A stretch of 50,963 bases of DNA, taken from contig JAURGT010000011.1 of NCBI GenBank assembly GCA_030833665.1, forward strand, positions 1 through 50,963, read 5' to 3'. Both the position numbers and the translations under genes were made by a program. The number at the start of each line of letters is the position of its first letter. Within the stretch, counting starts at the first letter, position 1. Source of the stretch: Miltoncostaeales bacterium (GTDB taxonomy: Bacteria; Actinomycetota; Thermoleophilia; Miltoncostaeales; Miltoncostaeaceae). Below are positions 29,392 through 38,682 of this stretch, in pieces. Below the pieces are notes generated by a model. It did no database searches. It was not told the DNA's origin and saw only the letters and a list, made by a program, of their open reading frames with translations.

Positions 29392-31814
29392 AGCTTCCCC
29401 TCGAATGGCTGCGCGAGCACGTGGCCGTGGACCTCGACGACGCCGCGCTCGCCGACAGGCTCACCGCCACCGGCACCGCCGTGGAGCGCACGGTCACTCG
29501 CGGCATCCCGATGACGCAGGGAAACCGCGAGTCGTTCCGCATCGGCAAGGTGCTCACGGCCGAGCAGCACCCCGACGCCGATCGCCTGCGGGTGCTCACC
29601 GTGGACACCGGCGAGGACGCCCCGCGACAGATCGTGTGCGGCGCGCCGAACGTGGCCGCGGGCCAGACCGTGGCCGTGGCGCTGCCGGGCGCCGTGATGC
29701 CGGGCGGCCAGAAGCTGGGCAAGGCGAAGCTTCGCGGCGTCGAGAGCCTCGGGATGGTGCTCAGCGAGAGCGAGCTCGAGATGGCCGAGACCTCCGACGG
29801 CATCCTGGTGCTGGGCGACGACCTGGCCGCGGGCACGCCGGTGGTCGACGTGCTGCCCCCGCCCGGCACGATCCTCGAACTCGAGCTCACGCCCAATCGC
29901 GGCGACTGCCAGGGCGTCTACGGCATCGCCCGCGAGGTGCACGCCATAACCGGGGCGCCGCTGCACGACCTCGACCTGACGCTGCCACCCGAGGCAGGCG
30001 CGGGCCAGGTGACCGACTACGTGTCGCTGCGCGTGGACGCCCCCGACCTCTGCCCGCGCTACATGGCGAGGGTGCTGCTCGACGTGAAGGTGGGCCCGTC
30101 ACCCGGCTGGATGGTGCGCCGCCTCGAGGCCGCCGGAATGCGCAGCATCAACAACGTTGTGGACGTGACCAACTACGTGATGCTCCTCACGGCCCAGCCG
30201 CTGCACGCCTTCGACCTCGACCGCCTGGCCGGCCCCGCCATCGTGGTGCGCCGCGCGGGTGACGGCGAGCGCATCGTCACCCTCGACGGGCAGGAGCGCA
30301 CGCTCACGAGCGAGCACCTGGTGATCGCCGATGCCGAGAAGCCGGCGGTGATCGCCGGCATCTTCGGCGCGGAGTTCGCCGAGGTGAGCGATGGCACCAC
30401 GCGCGTGCTGCTCGAGGCCGCCACCTTCGACGGCCCCAGCATCATTCGTACCTCGCTGGGCCTGGGCCTGCGCACCGAGAGCAGCGCGCGGTTCGAGAAG
30501 GGCCAGCCCACCGACCTGCCGCCCGTGGCCATGGCCATCGCGTGCCGGCTGCTGGCCGAGCTGGCCGGGGCATCGCTGGTGCCGGGTGCGCTCGATGAGC
30601 GCGCCCCTGAGGAGTCGCCCGCGCCCATCACCCTGCGGCACGACCGCGTGGCGGCGATCCTCGGAATCGACATCCCACCTGCTGAGGGCGCGGGCATCCT
30701 CGAGCGGCTCGGGTGCACCGTGGAGCGCGACGACGACGCCCACGTGGTCACGGTGCCCTGGTGGCGCACCGCCGACCTCGTGCGTGAGATCGACCTCATC
30801 GAGGAGGTCGGGCGGGTGCACGGGCTCGACCGCATCCCCGGTGTTCTGCCGAAGCTCGAGGCGCGGGCGTCGCTCAGTCCGCAGCAGAAGGTGGTGCGTC
30901 GCCTCACGCGGTATGCCTGCGATCAGGGCCTGAGCGAGGCCATCACCTACCGCTTCGTGCCCGAGGCCGACGCCGACCGGCTGCACCTTCCTGCCGACGA
31001 CGAGCGCCGGCGCGTGGTGCGCATCTCCAATGCCCTCAGCGACGAGATGGCGGTGATGCGCCGCTCGCTGATCCCCGGCCTCCTTCGTGCCGTGGAGCGC
31101 AACCAGGCCCACCAGCGCCGCGACGGCGGGATTTTCGAGGTGGGGCGCACCTACGTGCCCGCCGAGGGTGGCCTGGCCGACGAGCCCGAGGAGATCACCG
31201 CCGTGCTGTTCGGCGCGCCCGGCGCGCGTGGCTGGCGCCAGGCGCCCGCCGACGTGGATGTGTGGGCGGCATCGGGCCTGGGCATCGGCCTGGCGGCGTC
31301 GGTGGGCGTGCATGCCGAGGCCGTGGCCGGCGTGAAGGAGCCCTGGCTGCATCCGGTGCGGCAGGCCCGGCTCACCGCCGGTGGGATCGTCGTGGGCGTG
31401 GCCGGCGAGGTGCACCCCGCCGTGCTCAAGGCATTCGACGTGAAGGGCCCGGTGGTGGCGGTGACGCTGCGCATCCCCGCCCTCACGCAGGTGGGTCCCG
31501 AAGAGCCGCGGCGCTATGTCGATCTCATCTCGGTGCCCGTGAGCGCGCGCGACCTCGCAGTGCTCGTGCCCGAGACCGTCACTGCGGCGCATGTGCTGGA
31601 CGTTGCTCGCGAGGCTGGTGGTGACCTGCTGCAGCGCGCGGAGGTGTTCGACCACTACGCCGGTGACCAGGTGCCCGAGGGCCAGGTGAGCCTGGCGATC
31701 CGACTCACCATCGCCGAGCCCGGGCGTACCCTCACCGACGAGGAGATCGACGGGGTCACGGAGCGGGCCGTCGCCGCGCTGCGCGACCAGGTGGGAGCGG
31801 AACTGAGGTCATGA
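29388..31814 (+). CDS. pheT: Phenylalanyl-tRNA synthetase beta subunit
   Basis: 808 residues. Domains in order: N-terminal PLEWLREHVAVDLDDAAL; EMAP-like tRNA-binding domain (~40-150, IGKVLTAEQHPDADRLRVLT and CGAPNVAAGQTVAVALPGAV); B3/B4 editing domain (~215-380, NNVVDVTNYVMLLTAQPLHAFD); B5 domain (~403-480, RVAAILGIDIPPAEGAGILE); core (~490-690); FDX-ACB anticodon-binding domain (~704-808, AVLVPETVTAAHVLDVARE). Length is normal. The ATG overlaps the pheS stop and the stop overlaps the argC ATG, so the arg genes are coupled to pheT. Confidence 0.96.
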   Translation: MKLPLEWLREHVAVDLDDAALADRLTATGTAVERTVTRGIPMTQGNRESFRIGKVLTAEQHPDADRLRVLTVDTGEDAPRQIVCGAPNVAAGQTVAVALPGAVMPGGQKLGKAKLRGVESLGMVLSESELEMAETSDGILVLGDDLAAGTPVVDVLPPPGTILELELTPNRGDCQGVYGIAREVHAITGAPLHDLDLTLPPEAGAGQVTDYVSLRVDAPDLCPRYMARVLLDVKVGPSPGWMVRRLEAAGMRSINNVVDVTNYVMLLTAQPLHAFDLDRLAGPAIVVRRAGDGERIVTLDGQERTLTSEHLVIADAEKPAVIAGIFGAEFAEVSDGTTRVLLEAATFDGPSIIRTSLGLGLRTESSARFEKGQPTDLPPVAMAIACRLLAELAGASLVPGALDERAPEESPAPITLRHDRVAAILGIDIPPAEGAGILERLGCTVERDDDAHVVTVPWWRTADLVREIDLIEEVGRVHGLDRIPGVLPKLEARASLSPQQKVVRRLTRYACDQGLSEAITYRFVPEADADRLHLPADDERRRVVRISNALSDEMAVMRRSLIPGLLRAVERNQAHQRRDGGIFEVGRTYVPAEGGLADEPEEITAVLFGAPGARGWRQAPADVDVWAASGLGIGLAASVGVHAEAVAGVKEPWLHPVRQARLTAGGIVVGVAGEVHPAVLKAFDVKGPVVAVTLRIPALTQVGPEEPRRYVDLISVPVSARDLAVLVPETVTAAHVLDVAREAGGDLLQRAEVFDHYAGDQVPEGQVSLAIRLTIAEPGRTLTDEEIDGVTERAVAALRDQVGAELRS

Positions 31815-32791
31815 GCACCGTCCACGTGATCGGCGCGGCGGGCTTCACGGGAGCGCAGCTCGCGGCGTTGGTGGACGCCCACCCGCACTTCTCGCTCGGC
31901 CAGGTGACCGCCCGTGCCGACGCCGGCAGGCGCCTCGTCGACGTGGCGCCGGAGTACCGCGTGGACGCCGTGCTGCAGGAGCTCGACCTCGACGGCGTGG
32001 GCGCGGGCGACTTCGCCGCCGTGTGCTACCCGCACGCCGAGGCCGCGCAGGCGGTGGGCGAGCTGGTGGACCGGGGCGCCCGCGTGGTGGACGTGTCGGC
32101 CGACCACCGGCTGCGCGACGCCGCGCTGTATCCCGAGTGGTACGGCTTCGACCACCCCCGCCCCGACCTGCTGGCCGAGGCCGTGTACGGCCTGCCCGAG
32201 ATCAACCGCGACGCCATCGCGGCCGCCCGCGTGGTGGCCAACCCCGGCTGCTACCCGACGGCGTCGCTCCTGGCGCTGCTTCCCGTGAAGGGTCGCGTGG
32301 TCGACATCGTCATCGACGCCAAGAGCGGCGTGAGCGGCGCGGGCCGCACCCCCACGCCCGACGTGCACTACTCGTCGGTGGCCGACAGCGTGCGTGCCTA
32401 CAAGGTGCTGGCGCACCGTCACACCCCGGAGATCGCGCAGGAGATCGGCGCCGACGTGGTGTTCACCCCGCACCTCGTGCCGGTGGACCGCGGCCTGCTG
32501 GCCAGTTGCTACGCGCGCTTCGACGGCGATGCGCCGCACCCGGACGACCTGCGGCAGCAGTACGTCGATTTCTACGCCGACGCACCATTCGTGGAGGTCA
32601 TCGGGCAGCCGCCGGGCATGCGGGCCGTGCAGCGCAACAACTACGCGCAGGTGTGCCCCATGGTCGACCAGGCCACCGGGCGGCTGATCGCCTTCGGGGT
32701 GATCGACAACATCATGAAGGGGGCAGCCGGACAGGCCGTGCAGAACCTCAACCTCATGGCCGGCCGGCCCGAGGACGAGGGGCTCCGCTGA
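31811..32791 (+). CDS. argC: N-acetyl-gamma-glutamyl-phosphate reductase
   Basis: 326 residues. NADP-binding start VHVIGAAGFTGAQLAALVDAH, then the active-site region ARVVANPGCYPTASLLALLP with the catalytic Cys, and DAKSGVSGAGRTPTPDVHY, HRHTPEIAQEIG (histidine of the active site), followed by the FTPHLVPVDRGLLASCYARF segment. It makes N-acetylglutamate semialdehyde, third step of arginine synthesis. The ATG overlaps the pheT stop; the stop overlaps the likely start of argJ. Confidence 0.95.
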   Translation: MSTVHVIGAAGFTGAQLAALVDAHPHFSLGQVTARADAGRRLVDVAPEYRVDAVLQELDLDGVGAGDFAAVCYPHAEAAQAVGELVDRGARVVDVSADHRLRDAALYPEWYGFDHPRPDLLAEAVYGLPEINRDAIAAARVVANPGCYPTASLLALLPVKGRVVDIVIDAKSGVSGAGRTPTPDVHYSSVADSVRAYKVLAHRHTPEIAQEIGADVVFTPHLVPVDRGLLASCYARFDGDAPHPDDLRQQYVDFYADAPFVEVIGQPPGMRAVQRNNYAQVCPMVDQATGRLIAFGVIDNIMKGAAGQAVQNLNLMAGRPEDEGLR

Positions 32792-34008
32792 CCGACTGGT
32801 CTCCGGTGGAGCGCGTCGAGTGGATCGACGCGCCCGAGGGCCTCACGCGAATCGACGGCACGGGGGTCACGGCGCCGGACGGCTTCAGGGCCGCAGGCGT
32901 GGCAGCGGGCCTGAAGGGCGGGGGGCTGCCCGACCTGGGCCTGATCGTGAGCGACCGGGCCACGCAGTCGGCGCTTGTTGATACCCCCAGCGCCATGCCG
33001 TCGGCGGCCGTCACCTACACGCGCACGCTGCATGGCGGGAGCCTGCGCGGCGTGGTGGTGAACTCCGGCTGCGCCAACGCGGCCACGGGTGAGCAGGGAG
33101 TCATTGACGCCCGGGCCATGGGCGAGGCCGCGGCGGCAGCCGCGGGGATGCCCGTGGGCAGCCTCGCCGTGTGCTCAACCGGCGTCATCGGGGAGCGCCT
33201 GCCGATGAAGGTGGTCACCGCCGGCATCGACGCCGCCGCCGCCGCGCTGTCATACGAGGGCGGCCCCGACTTCGGCGAGGCCATCCGCACCACCGATGCC
33301 TTCGCCAAGGGTGGCACGTTCCGGTTGACCCTCGACGCGGGCGAGGTGACCATCGGCGCGGCGGCCAAGGGCGCCGGGATGATCCGCCCCGACATGGCCA
33401 CCATGCTGGCCTACGTGACCACCGACGCCTGCGTACTGCCGGACGACCTGCTCGTGATCACCCGTGCCGCCGCCGCGGGGGGCTTCAACCGCATCAGCGT
33501 GGACGGCCAGATGAGCCCCAGTGACACCCTGCTGGTGCTGGCCAACGGCGAGGGTCCGCCGCTCGAGGGCGACGACCTCGCGCGTTTCGGCCACGCCGTG
33601 CGCGCCATCTGCCGCTATCTGGCGATCCTCATGGTGAAGGACGGCGAAGGCGCCGAGCACGCCGTTCGCGTGGTGGTGGACGGCGCGCTGGACGACGACG
33701 AGGCTGAGCGGGTGGCGCGCGCTGTGGGCGAGAGCGCCCTGGTGCGCACCGCCATCTACGGCCGCGATGCCAACTGGGGCCGGGTGCATCAGGCCGTGGG
33801 CCAGGCGCTGGCACCCACCGGGGGCCACGTGGACTTCACCCTGCGCTTCGATGGCGTGCTGCCCGATGGCGCGGGGATCGGCGAGGTGATGGCCCGCGGC
33901 GAGTACGAGATGCAGGTGGGCCTTGGCCGCGGCGACGGCCGGGCCGAACTCTTCGCCAGCGATCTCGGACACGGGTACGTGTCCGTGAACGCCGACTACC
34001 GCACCTAG
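32788..34008 (+). CDS. argJ: Ornithine acetyltransferase / N-acetylglutamate synthase
   Basis: 406 residues if read from CTG 32788, 400 from GTG 32806. Family phrases: VVNSGCANAATGEQGVIDAR, STGVIGERLPM, IGAAAKGAGMIRPDMATMLA with the ATML cleavage site, after which the threonine becomes the new N-terminal nucleophile, then FNRISVDGQMSPSDTLLVLANG and the C-terminal VSVNADYRT. It recycles acetyl groups between ornithine and glutamate. Start choice: a GAGGACGAGG ribosome site (32771-32780) is ideal for CTG, which overlaps the argC stop like the other genes of the block, but is far for GTG. No argA is needed with this enzyme. Confidence 0.93.
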   Translation: MTDWSPVERVEWIDAPEGLTRIDGTGVTAPDGFRAAGVAAGLKGGGLPDLGLIVSDRATQSALVDTPSAMPSAAVTYTRTLHGGSLRGVVVNSGCANAATGEQGVIDARAMGEAAAAAAGMPVGSLAVCSTGVIGERLPMKVVTAGIDAAAAALSYEGGPDFGEAIRTTDAFAKGGTFRLTLDAGEVTIGAAAKGAGMIRPDMATMLAYVTTDACVLPDDLLVITRAAAAGGFNRISVDGQMSPSDTLLVLANGEGPPLEGDDLARFGHAVRAICRYLAILMVKDGEGAEHAVRVVVDGALDDDEAERVARAVGESALVRTAIYGRDANWGRVHQAVGQALAPTGGHVDFTLRFDGVLPDGAGIGEVMARGEYEMQVGLGRGDGRAELFASDLGHGYVSVNADYRT

Positions 34009-34071
34009 GGGCTCGCCCCGCGCGATGGGCGGGTCAGGGTGGTAGGGGACGCGGCCGTTCCGGTGGCGCCG

Positions 34072-34077
34072 TAGGCT
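34072..34077 (+). promoter_or_regulatory. -10 element TAGGCT, leaderless start
   Basis: TAGGCT stands six bases before the ATG at 34084, giving the inserted lipoprotein operon its own promoter. Confidence 0.5.
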
Positions 34078-34083
34078 GTGCCC

Positions 34084-35055
34084 ATGCGTCCCCTCGCGTT
34101 CCTCCTCGCCCTGCCCGTGGCTGCCCTGCTCCCGGGATGCGGTGGCGACCTCGACGGATCGGTGTCGGTGGCGGGATCCTCCACGATGCTGCCGGTGATG
34201 TCCTCTGCTGCCGGGACGTTCGCGGCCACCTCTCCGCTCACGCGCGTGAACCTCGAGATGACCGGCACCGGCGCGGGCTTCACCGCGCTCTGCGACGGCG
34301 TCGCGGACATCGCCGGGGCCAGCCGCGAGATCTCCGATGACGAGAAGGCTCGCTGCGCCGAGGAGGGCGTGCCGACGGTGCGCCTGCTCCTCGCACGCGA
34401 TGCGCTGGTGTTCTTCACAGGGGCCTCGAACGCGAAGCCGGCATGCGTGACGCTGCCGGATCTCTATGCGCTTGTGGGCCCGGAGTCGGTGGGGGTGTCC
34501 CGGTGGTCGGCGGCCCGGGCGCTGGCGAAGTCGCTCGGCTCGGGCACCGCCCTGCCCGATGCCCGCCTGCTCGTGGTGAGCCCGGACGCATCATCGGGCA
34601 CCCGCAAGCTCGTGGAGGAGACGGTGATGAAGCCCATCGCCGACACGCGCGGCAAGGACGCCGCAATCCGCCAGGACGCCACCCGGGTGGCCAGCGACCA
34701 GGTGATGCTCGCCCAGGTGGTGCGTGCCCCGACGGCGCTGGCGTTCGCGGGATACGCCACGGTGCGCCCGTGGGAGGGCACGGTGCGCACCCTCGAGGTG
34801 GATGGCGGAACGGGGTGCGTTGCGCCGACGCCGGAGGCCATCCGCGCCGGCACCTACCCGCTCACTCGATCGCTCTTCATGTACGCCAACGCCGACGCGC
34901 TTCGCGACGACGCCACCGTGATGGCGTTCGCCGAGCAGGTGGTGGCCACCGCGGCGGCCGATGACGATGGCTCGGTGCCACTCGGCGCCGATGCCGTGGG
35001 CGCTACGCGCGACGCGCTCGCCGCGGCGGCCGGAGGGGACCTCAGGGGCACATGA
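34084..35055 (+). CDS. PstS-like phosphate-binding lipoprotein
   Basis: 323 residues. Signal LAFLLALPVAALLPGC with lipobox LPGC gives a membrane-anchored exported protein. The mature part is a type II binding protein of the PstS kind: GSVSVAGSSTMLPVMSSAAG at the start (phosphate loop), MTGTGAGFTALCDGVADIAG, ASREISDDE and VSPDASSGTRKLVEETVM, which correspond to the loops that hold the anion in PstS. No pstCAB genes follow, so transport is not implied; a sensing role is possible. It opens a three-gene unit, overlapping DUF4239 by ATGA. Confidence 0.8.
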   Translation: MRPLAFLLALPVAALLPGCGGDLDGSVSVAGSSTMLPVMSSAAGTFAATSPLTRVNLEMTGTGAGFTALCDGVADIAGASREISDDEKARCAEEGVPTVRLLLARDALVFFTGASNAKPACVTLPDLYALVGPESVGVSRWSAARALAKSLGSGTALPDARLLVVSPDASSGTRKLVEETVMKPIADTRGKDAAIRQDATRVASDQVMLAQVVRAPTALAFAGYATVRPWEGTVRTLEVDGGTGCVAPTPEAIRAGTYPLTRSLFMYANADALRDDATVMAFAEQVVATAAADDDGSVPLGADAVGATRDALAAAAGGDLRGT

Positions 35056-35864
35056 CCAACTACCTGGTGTCCCTCAACGAGTGGGTGATGGTGCCGCTCA
35101 TCATCGTGCTCACCCTCGGTGCGAGCGCGGTGATGATGTGGACTTTCTCGCGGTACATCCGCGGTGAGCACCGCGAGAAGTCGGGCGCCACCGCGGCCGC
35201 CTACATGACCGCGCTGGGGAGCCTGTTCGCGATCCTCACGGGATTCCTCATCAACAGCGAGTACTCCACCCTGCGCGATACCCAGCGCATCGTGGGGCAG
35301 GAGGTCGCGGCGGCGAGCCGCCTCGCCTACGCCAGCGCGAGCCTGCCTGCGGCCGACGCCGAGTTGCTGCAGGACGCCCTCGCGGCGTACCTGGACGACG
35401 TGCAGGTGGGTGAGTGGCAGGCACTCGGGCGCGGGACGGCCGGGAAGTCGCCGGCCATCGACAGCCTGCGCGAGCTCGAGCGGCGGGTGTCGCGGCTCTC
35501 GGATCGCCCCTACGTGCGGAGCGCGGAGCAGGCGGCGATCGGTGCCGCGCTCGACGGCGTCACCAGCGCCCGCAGGCAGCGTGTGGTGATCGCCACCCAG
35601 TCGCTCCCCATTGCGCTCTTCGCACTCTCCGTGATCGCGGGTATCGCGCTGGTGGCCAACAGTCTGCTGGTGTCGTTGCGCGCCGGACCGCGCTACGGGT
35701 GGGTGGCGCTCGGAATCGTGCTGGTCGTCGCGCTCGACCTGGCGGCCATCCTCGCCATCAGTGCGCCCTTCCGCGGCCCATTCCAGGTGGACATCGCCCC
35801 GGTGACCGAACTCGTCGCAGAGGTCCGCGCCGGCCAGTACCTCGACTGGGTGACGATCCGGTGA
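35052..35864 (+). CDS. DUF4239 membrane protein
   Basis: 270 residues. N-terminal helix (VMVPLIIVLTLGASAVMMW), a short basic loop, a second helix (YMTALGSLFAILTGFLINS), a long mainly helical extracellular or cytoplasmic domain (~70-180, EVAAASRLAYASASLP, LAAYLDDVQVGEWQALGRG), then two C-terminal helices (LPIALFALSVIAGIALVANS and YGWVALGIVLVVALDLAAIL). This order is the DUF4239 (bestrophin-like) pattern, which has been likened to chloride channels but whose function is not settled. It lies between a PstS-like and a LivK-like lipoprotein gene, overlapping both by four bases. Confidence 0.75.
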   Translation: MTNYLVSLNEWVMVPLIIVLTLGASAVMMWTFSRYIRGEHREKSGATAAAYMTALGSLFAILTGFLINSEYSTLRDTQRIVGQEVAAASRLAYASASLPAADAELLQDALAAYLDDVQVGEWQALGRGTAGKSPAIDSLRELERRVSRLSDRPYVRSAEQAAIGAALDGVTSARRQRVVIATQSLPIALFALSVIAGIALVANSLLVSLRAGPRYGWVALGIVLVVALDLAAILAISAPFRGPFQVDIAPVTELVAEVRAGQYLDWVTIR

Positions 35865-37174
35865 GCGCGCTGCGCGCGGCGATGCTCGTCCTCGCGTTGG
35901 TGGCCCTCGGGGGGCTGGCGGCGCTGCTGGCGGGCTGTGGCGGCGACCCGTCGGCCCAGCAGGTGGCCCAGGCGACGTGCGCCCGCGAGACGAGCGCCTG
36001 CGTGGAGGTCGGTGTGGGCCGGCCGATCTACCTCGGAACGCTGTTGTTCGAAGAGGATTCCGCCGGTGAGGACTCCAAGCGTGCGGCCGAGCTGGCCATC
36101 GACTACCTCGATGGCTCCTTCGATGGTCGTGCGGGTGATCTGCTGGGGCACCCCGTGGCGCTGCTCGCCGAGTCGGAGGACTGCACGCCGAAGAGCGGCA
36201 TCGCCGGCGCAAAGCGGCTGTTGCTCGAGCCCGACCTCGTGGCGGTGATCGGCACCACGTGCTCGGCCGCGGCGTACGACGCGGCCGCGAAGGTGCTGAG
36301 CGCGAAGGATGTGCTCCTCATCTCGCCGAGCAACACCAGCCCGCTCCTCACCGATTCGAAGACGCACGAGCGCTTCTACTTCCGCACGGCCTTCAACGAC
36401 CTCATCCAGGGCGCGGCGGTGGCGGCGTTCGTCAAGGAGAAGCTGGGCGCGACGACCGCGGGGGTCATCTCCGTGCCCGACGCCTATTCCAAGACGCTGG
36501 GCGATGCCTTCGCCGACCGCTTCTGGCGTGACGGCGGCAGGGTCGTGGCCGAGGCGTCGATGGCGCTGCGTGGATCACCCGCTCGTGCGGTGGCGAAGAT
36601 GGCCGCGGCGCGTCCGCAGGTGATCTTCCTCCCGACCTTCGCCCCGGCGTGCCCGGCCGCCGTCAAGGCCATCCGCGCCACCCCGGCGCTCGCGAGCACG
36701 CGCATCGTGGTGTCCGAGGCCTGCCAGGCGCGCGATGCGCTGACGGCGATGGGCGCGGCGTCCGACGGCGTGTACGCCTCGGGCCCAGACGCCGGCGATC
36801 TGCGCGCCGACGACTTCTACAGCCGCAGCTTCATCCCGGCGTACCGACAGGCGTACGGCGAGTCACCGCCGAGCGTGTTCCACGCGACGGCATATGACGC
36901 GGCGAACCTCCTCTTCGGCGCCATTCGTCGCGCGTCGGTGCAGCTGCCGGGCGGCCGCCTGCTCATCGACCGCGCGGCGCTTCGGCGGTCCATGCTCGAC
37001 GTGGAGGGGTACCGGGGCATGTCCGGCGTGATCACGTGCGTGCCCAACGGCGACTGCGCGCAGGCGGCCCGGATCTCCGTGTACCGGGCGCCTGCATGGC
37101 CGCAGGTGCGCCCGGGCGCGCGACCGGTGTTCAGCCGATCGTTCACGCTGGCAGAGGTGGCCACCTCGGGCTGA
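35861..37174 (+). CDS. LivK-like ABC substrate-binding lipoprotein
   Basis: 437 residues from GTG 35861. Lipobox LLAGCGG near residue 25 after a signal helix. The mature type I binding fold shows PIYLGTLLFEEDSAGEDSKR, GAKRLLLEPDLVAVIGTTCS, AKDVLLISPSNTSPLL and the second-lobe VFHATAYDAANLLFGAI. Eight cysteines, more than usual, are spread as likely disulfides (ATCARETSACVE, ESEDCTPK, ACPAAV, SEACQ, ITCVPNGDC). Third gene of the unit, coupled through GTGA; no permease or ATPase follows. It may act as an extracellular receptor with DUF4239. Confidence 0.82.
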   Translation: MSALRAAMLVLALVALGGLAALLAGCGGDPSAQQVAQATCARETSACVEVGVGRPIYLGTLLFEEDSAGEDSKRAAELAIDYLDGSFDGRAGDLLGHPVALLAESEDCTPKSGIAGAKRLLLEPDLVAVIGTTCSAAAYDAAAKVLSAKDVLLISPSNTSPLLTDSKTHERFYFRTAFNDLIQGAAVAAFVKEKLGATTAGVISVPDAYSKTLGDAFADRFWRDGGRVVAEASMALRGSPARAVAKMAAARPQVIFLPTFAPACPAAVKAIRATPALASTRIVVSEACQARDALTAMGAASDGVYASGPDAGDLRADDFYSRSFIPAYRQAYGESPPSVFHATAYDAANLLFGAIRRASVQLPGGRLLIDRAALRRSMLDVEGYRGMSGVITCVPNGDCAQAARISVYRAPAWPQVRPGARPVFSRSFTLAEVATSG

Positions 37175-37206
37175 TGCGCGGTGCTCGCGTGCGACGGGAC
37201 GCCGCG

Positions 37207-37656
37207 CTACTCCTCGCCGGCGCCGGGCGGACGGAGGCCGCAGTACTCCGCGCCGAAGTCAATGGAAACCGCCTTTGGCAGTCGGTCCAGCACCGTGTAG
37301 TTGCAGGAGCTCCCCTTCATGGGCGCCCACTTCGCGCCGCTCTTCTTCCAGATGCCGCCGTCCTGCGCGAACCAGTCGTCCTTGGCTGGGCCCGCGGCCA
37401 CCGCAACCTTCACCCAGGCGTAGTTGGGGTTGGCGGTAGCGATGCGGCTGCGCTGCACCGCGAAGGTGCTGGCGGCGCACTTCTGAGCATCCATGATGGC
37501 CGTGGTGCAGATCCTCTGGGCGACGGCGGCGGTGAGGGCCGCGCGAATTGCCCTGGCCTCCGCGGGCTTTGGCGCGCGCACGGCGACGGCGGCCGGCGCG
37601 ACGGCGCAAAGTCCGGCCAGGCCGACAATGGTGATTGCGGTGCGCAGGCGGGGCAA
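37207..37656 (-). CDS. Small secreted protein
   Basis: 149 residues starting at TTG 37656, chosen because GAAAGGA (37664-37670) lies at the right distance and a signal peptide follows at once (AITIVGLAGLCAVAPAAVAV). The mature part has cysteines in RICTTAIMDAQKCAAS, GSSCNYTVLD and EYCGLRPPG, likely two disulfides, and the repeated pattern of W/Y residues (NPNYAWVKVAVAAG, DDWFAQDGGIWKKSG) resembles secreted domains that also occur as single-domain exported proteins in actinobacteria. Family unknown. It lies on the opposite strand between the inserted operon and argB. Confidence 0.65.
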   Translation of the reverse strand: MPRLRTAITIVGLAGLCAVAPAAVAVRAPKPAEARAIRAALTAAVAQRICTTAIMDAQKCAASTFAVQRSRIATANPNYAWVKVAVAAGPAKDDWFAQDGGIWKKSGAKWAPMKGSSCNYTVLDRLPKAVSIDFGAEYCGLRPPGAGEE

Positions 37657-37772
37657 TGGGGGGTCCTTTCGCGAAGGGGAAAAGCGTGAGTCAGGTGCTT
37701 CAAAGGTTAGTACTTCGCGCGCGGGGCATTGCAAAAGGCCGCTGCGAGCAGGGGAGGCCGCAGGGCGGCTGA

Positions 37773-37778
37773 TACCGT
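37773..37778 (+). promoter_or_regulatory. -10 element TACCGT before argB
   Basis: TACCGT stands nine bases before the argB ATG, consistent with a promoter that keeps argBD expressed despite separation from argCJ. Confidence 0.4.
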
Positions 37779-37787
37779 GCCGCCCCC

Positions 37788-38678
37788 ATGGGCGAGACGA
37801 GTCGCAGGAACCTTCCCGACCGGGCCGACGTGCAGGCACGCGCTGCCGTGCTGCTCGAGGCGCTGCCGTATATCCGGCAGTTCGCCGGCGCCACGGTGGT
37901 GGTGAAGTACGGCGGGGCGGCGATGACCAACCCCGAGCTCAAGGCGTCGTTCGCGCGCGACATCGCGCTGCTCAAGTTCGTGGGGATGAACCCCGTGGTG
38001 GTTCACGGCGGCGGGCCGGACATCTCGGCCTACTCCGATCGGCTCGGGCTGGACGTCAACTTCGTGGACGGCCTGCGCGTGACCGATGAGCCCACCATGG
38101 AGCTGGTGAAGATGGTGCTCATCGGCAAGATCAACAAGGAGATCGTGGCCCAGCTGCAGGTGGCGGGGGCCAAGGCGGCCGGCCTCTCGGGCGACGACGG
38201 CGCGCTCATCCGCGCGCGCAGGGCCACGTCAGACAGCGGCGACCTCGGTTTCGTGGGCGAGGTGGAGCGCATCGACCCGGAGATCCTCGAGGCGCTCGGC
38301 GACTTCGTGCCGGTGGTGGCCTCGGTGGGCGTGGATGCCCAGGGGCAGAGCTACAACATCAACGCCGACACCGTGGCCGGCGCGCTGGCCGCTGCGCTGC
38401 GGGCACGGCGCGTGATCTTCCTCACCGACGTCGAGGGCGTGTACCACGACTTCGACGACAAGGATTCCCTCATCGCCAAGTGCGCGCTGCCCGATATCGA
38501 GGCCCTCATGGCCACGGGCACCGTGGACAAGGGGATGATCCCGAAGCTCGAGGCCGTGCGCACGGCGATCCGCGGTGGGGTGGAGGCCGCGCAGGTGGTG
38601 GACGGCCGCGTGCCGCACTCGGTGATCATGGAGCTGTTCACCGAGCAGGGCCTCGGCACCATGGTCACCGCGGAATAG
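37788..38678 (+). CDS. argB: Acetylglutamate kinase
   Basis: 296 residues. Amino-acid kinase fold: ATVVVKYGGAAMTNPELKA near residue 30 (phosphate loop K-x-GG), FVGMNPVVVHGGGPDISAY, VDGLRVTDEPTMELVKMVL, then the nucleotide-binding SYNINADTVAGALAAALRA and RVIFLTDVEGVYHDFD. It phosphorylates N-acetylglutamate in arginine synthesis. Usually it follows argJ directly; here four foreign genes come between. argD starts four bases later. Confidence 0.95.
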   Translation: MGETSRRNLPDRADVQARAAVLLEALPYIRQFAGATVVVKYGGAAMTNPELKASFARDIALLKFVGMNPVVVHGGGPDISAYSDRLGLDVNFVDGLRVTDEPTMELVKMVLIGKINKEIVAQLQVAGAKAAGLSGDDGALIRARRATSDSGDLGFVGEVERIDPEILEALGDFVPVVASVGVDAQGQSYNINADTVAGALAAALRARRVIFLTDVEGVYHDFDDKDSLIAKCALPDIEALMATGTVDKGMIPKLEAVRTAIRGGVEAAQVVDGRVPHSVIMELFTEQGLGTMVTAE

Positions 38679-38682
38679 CCCC

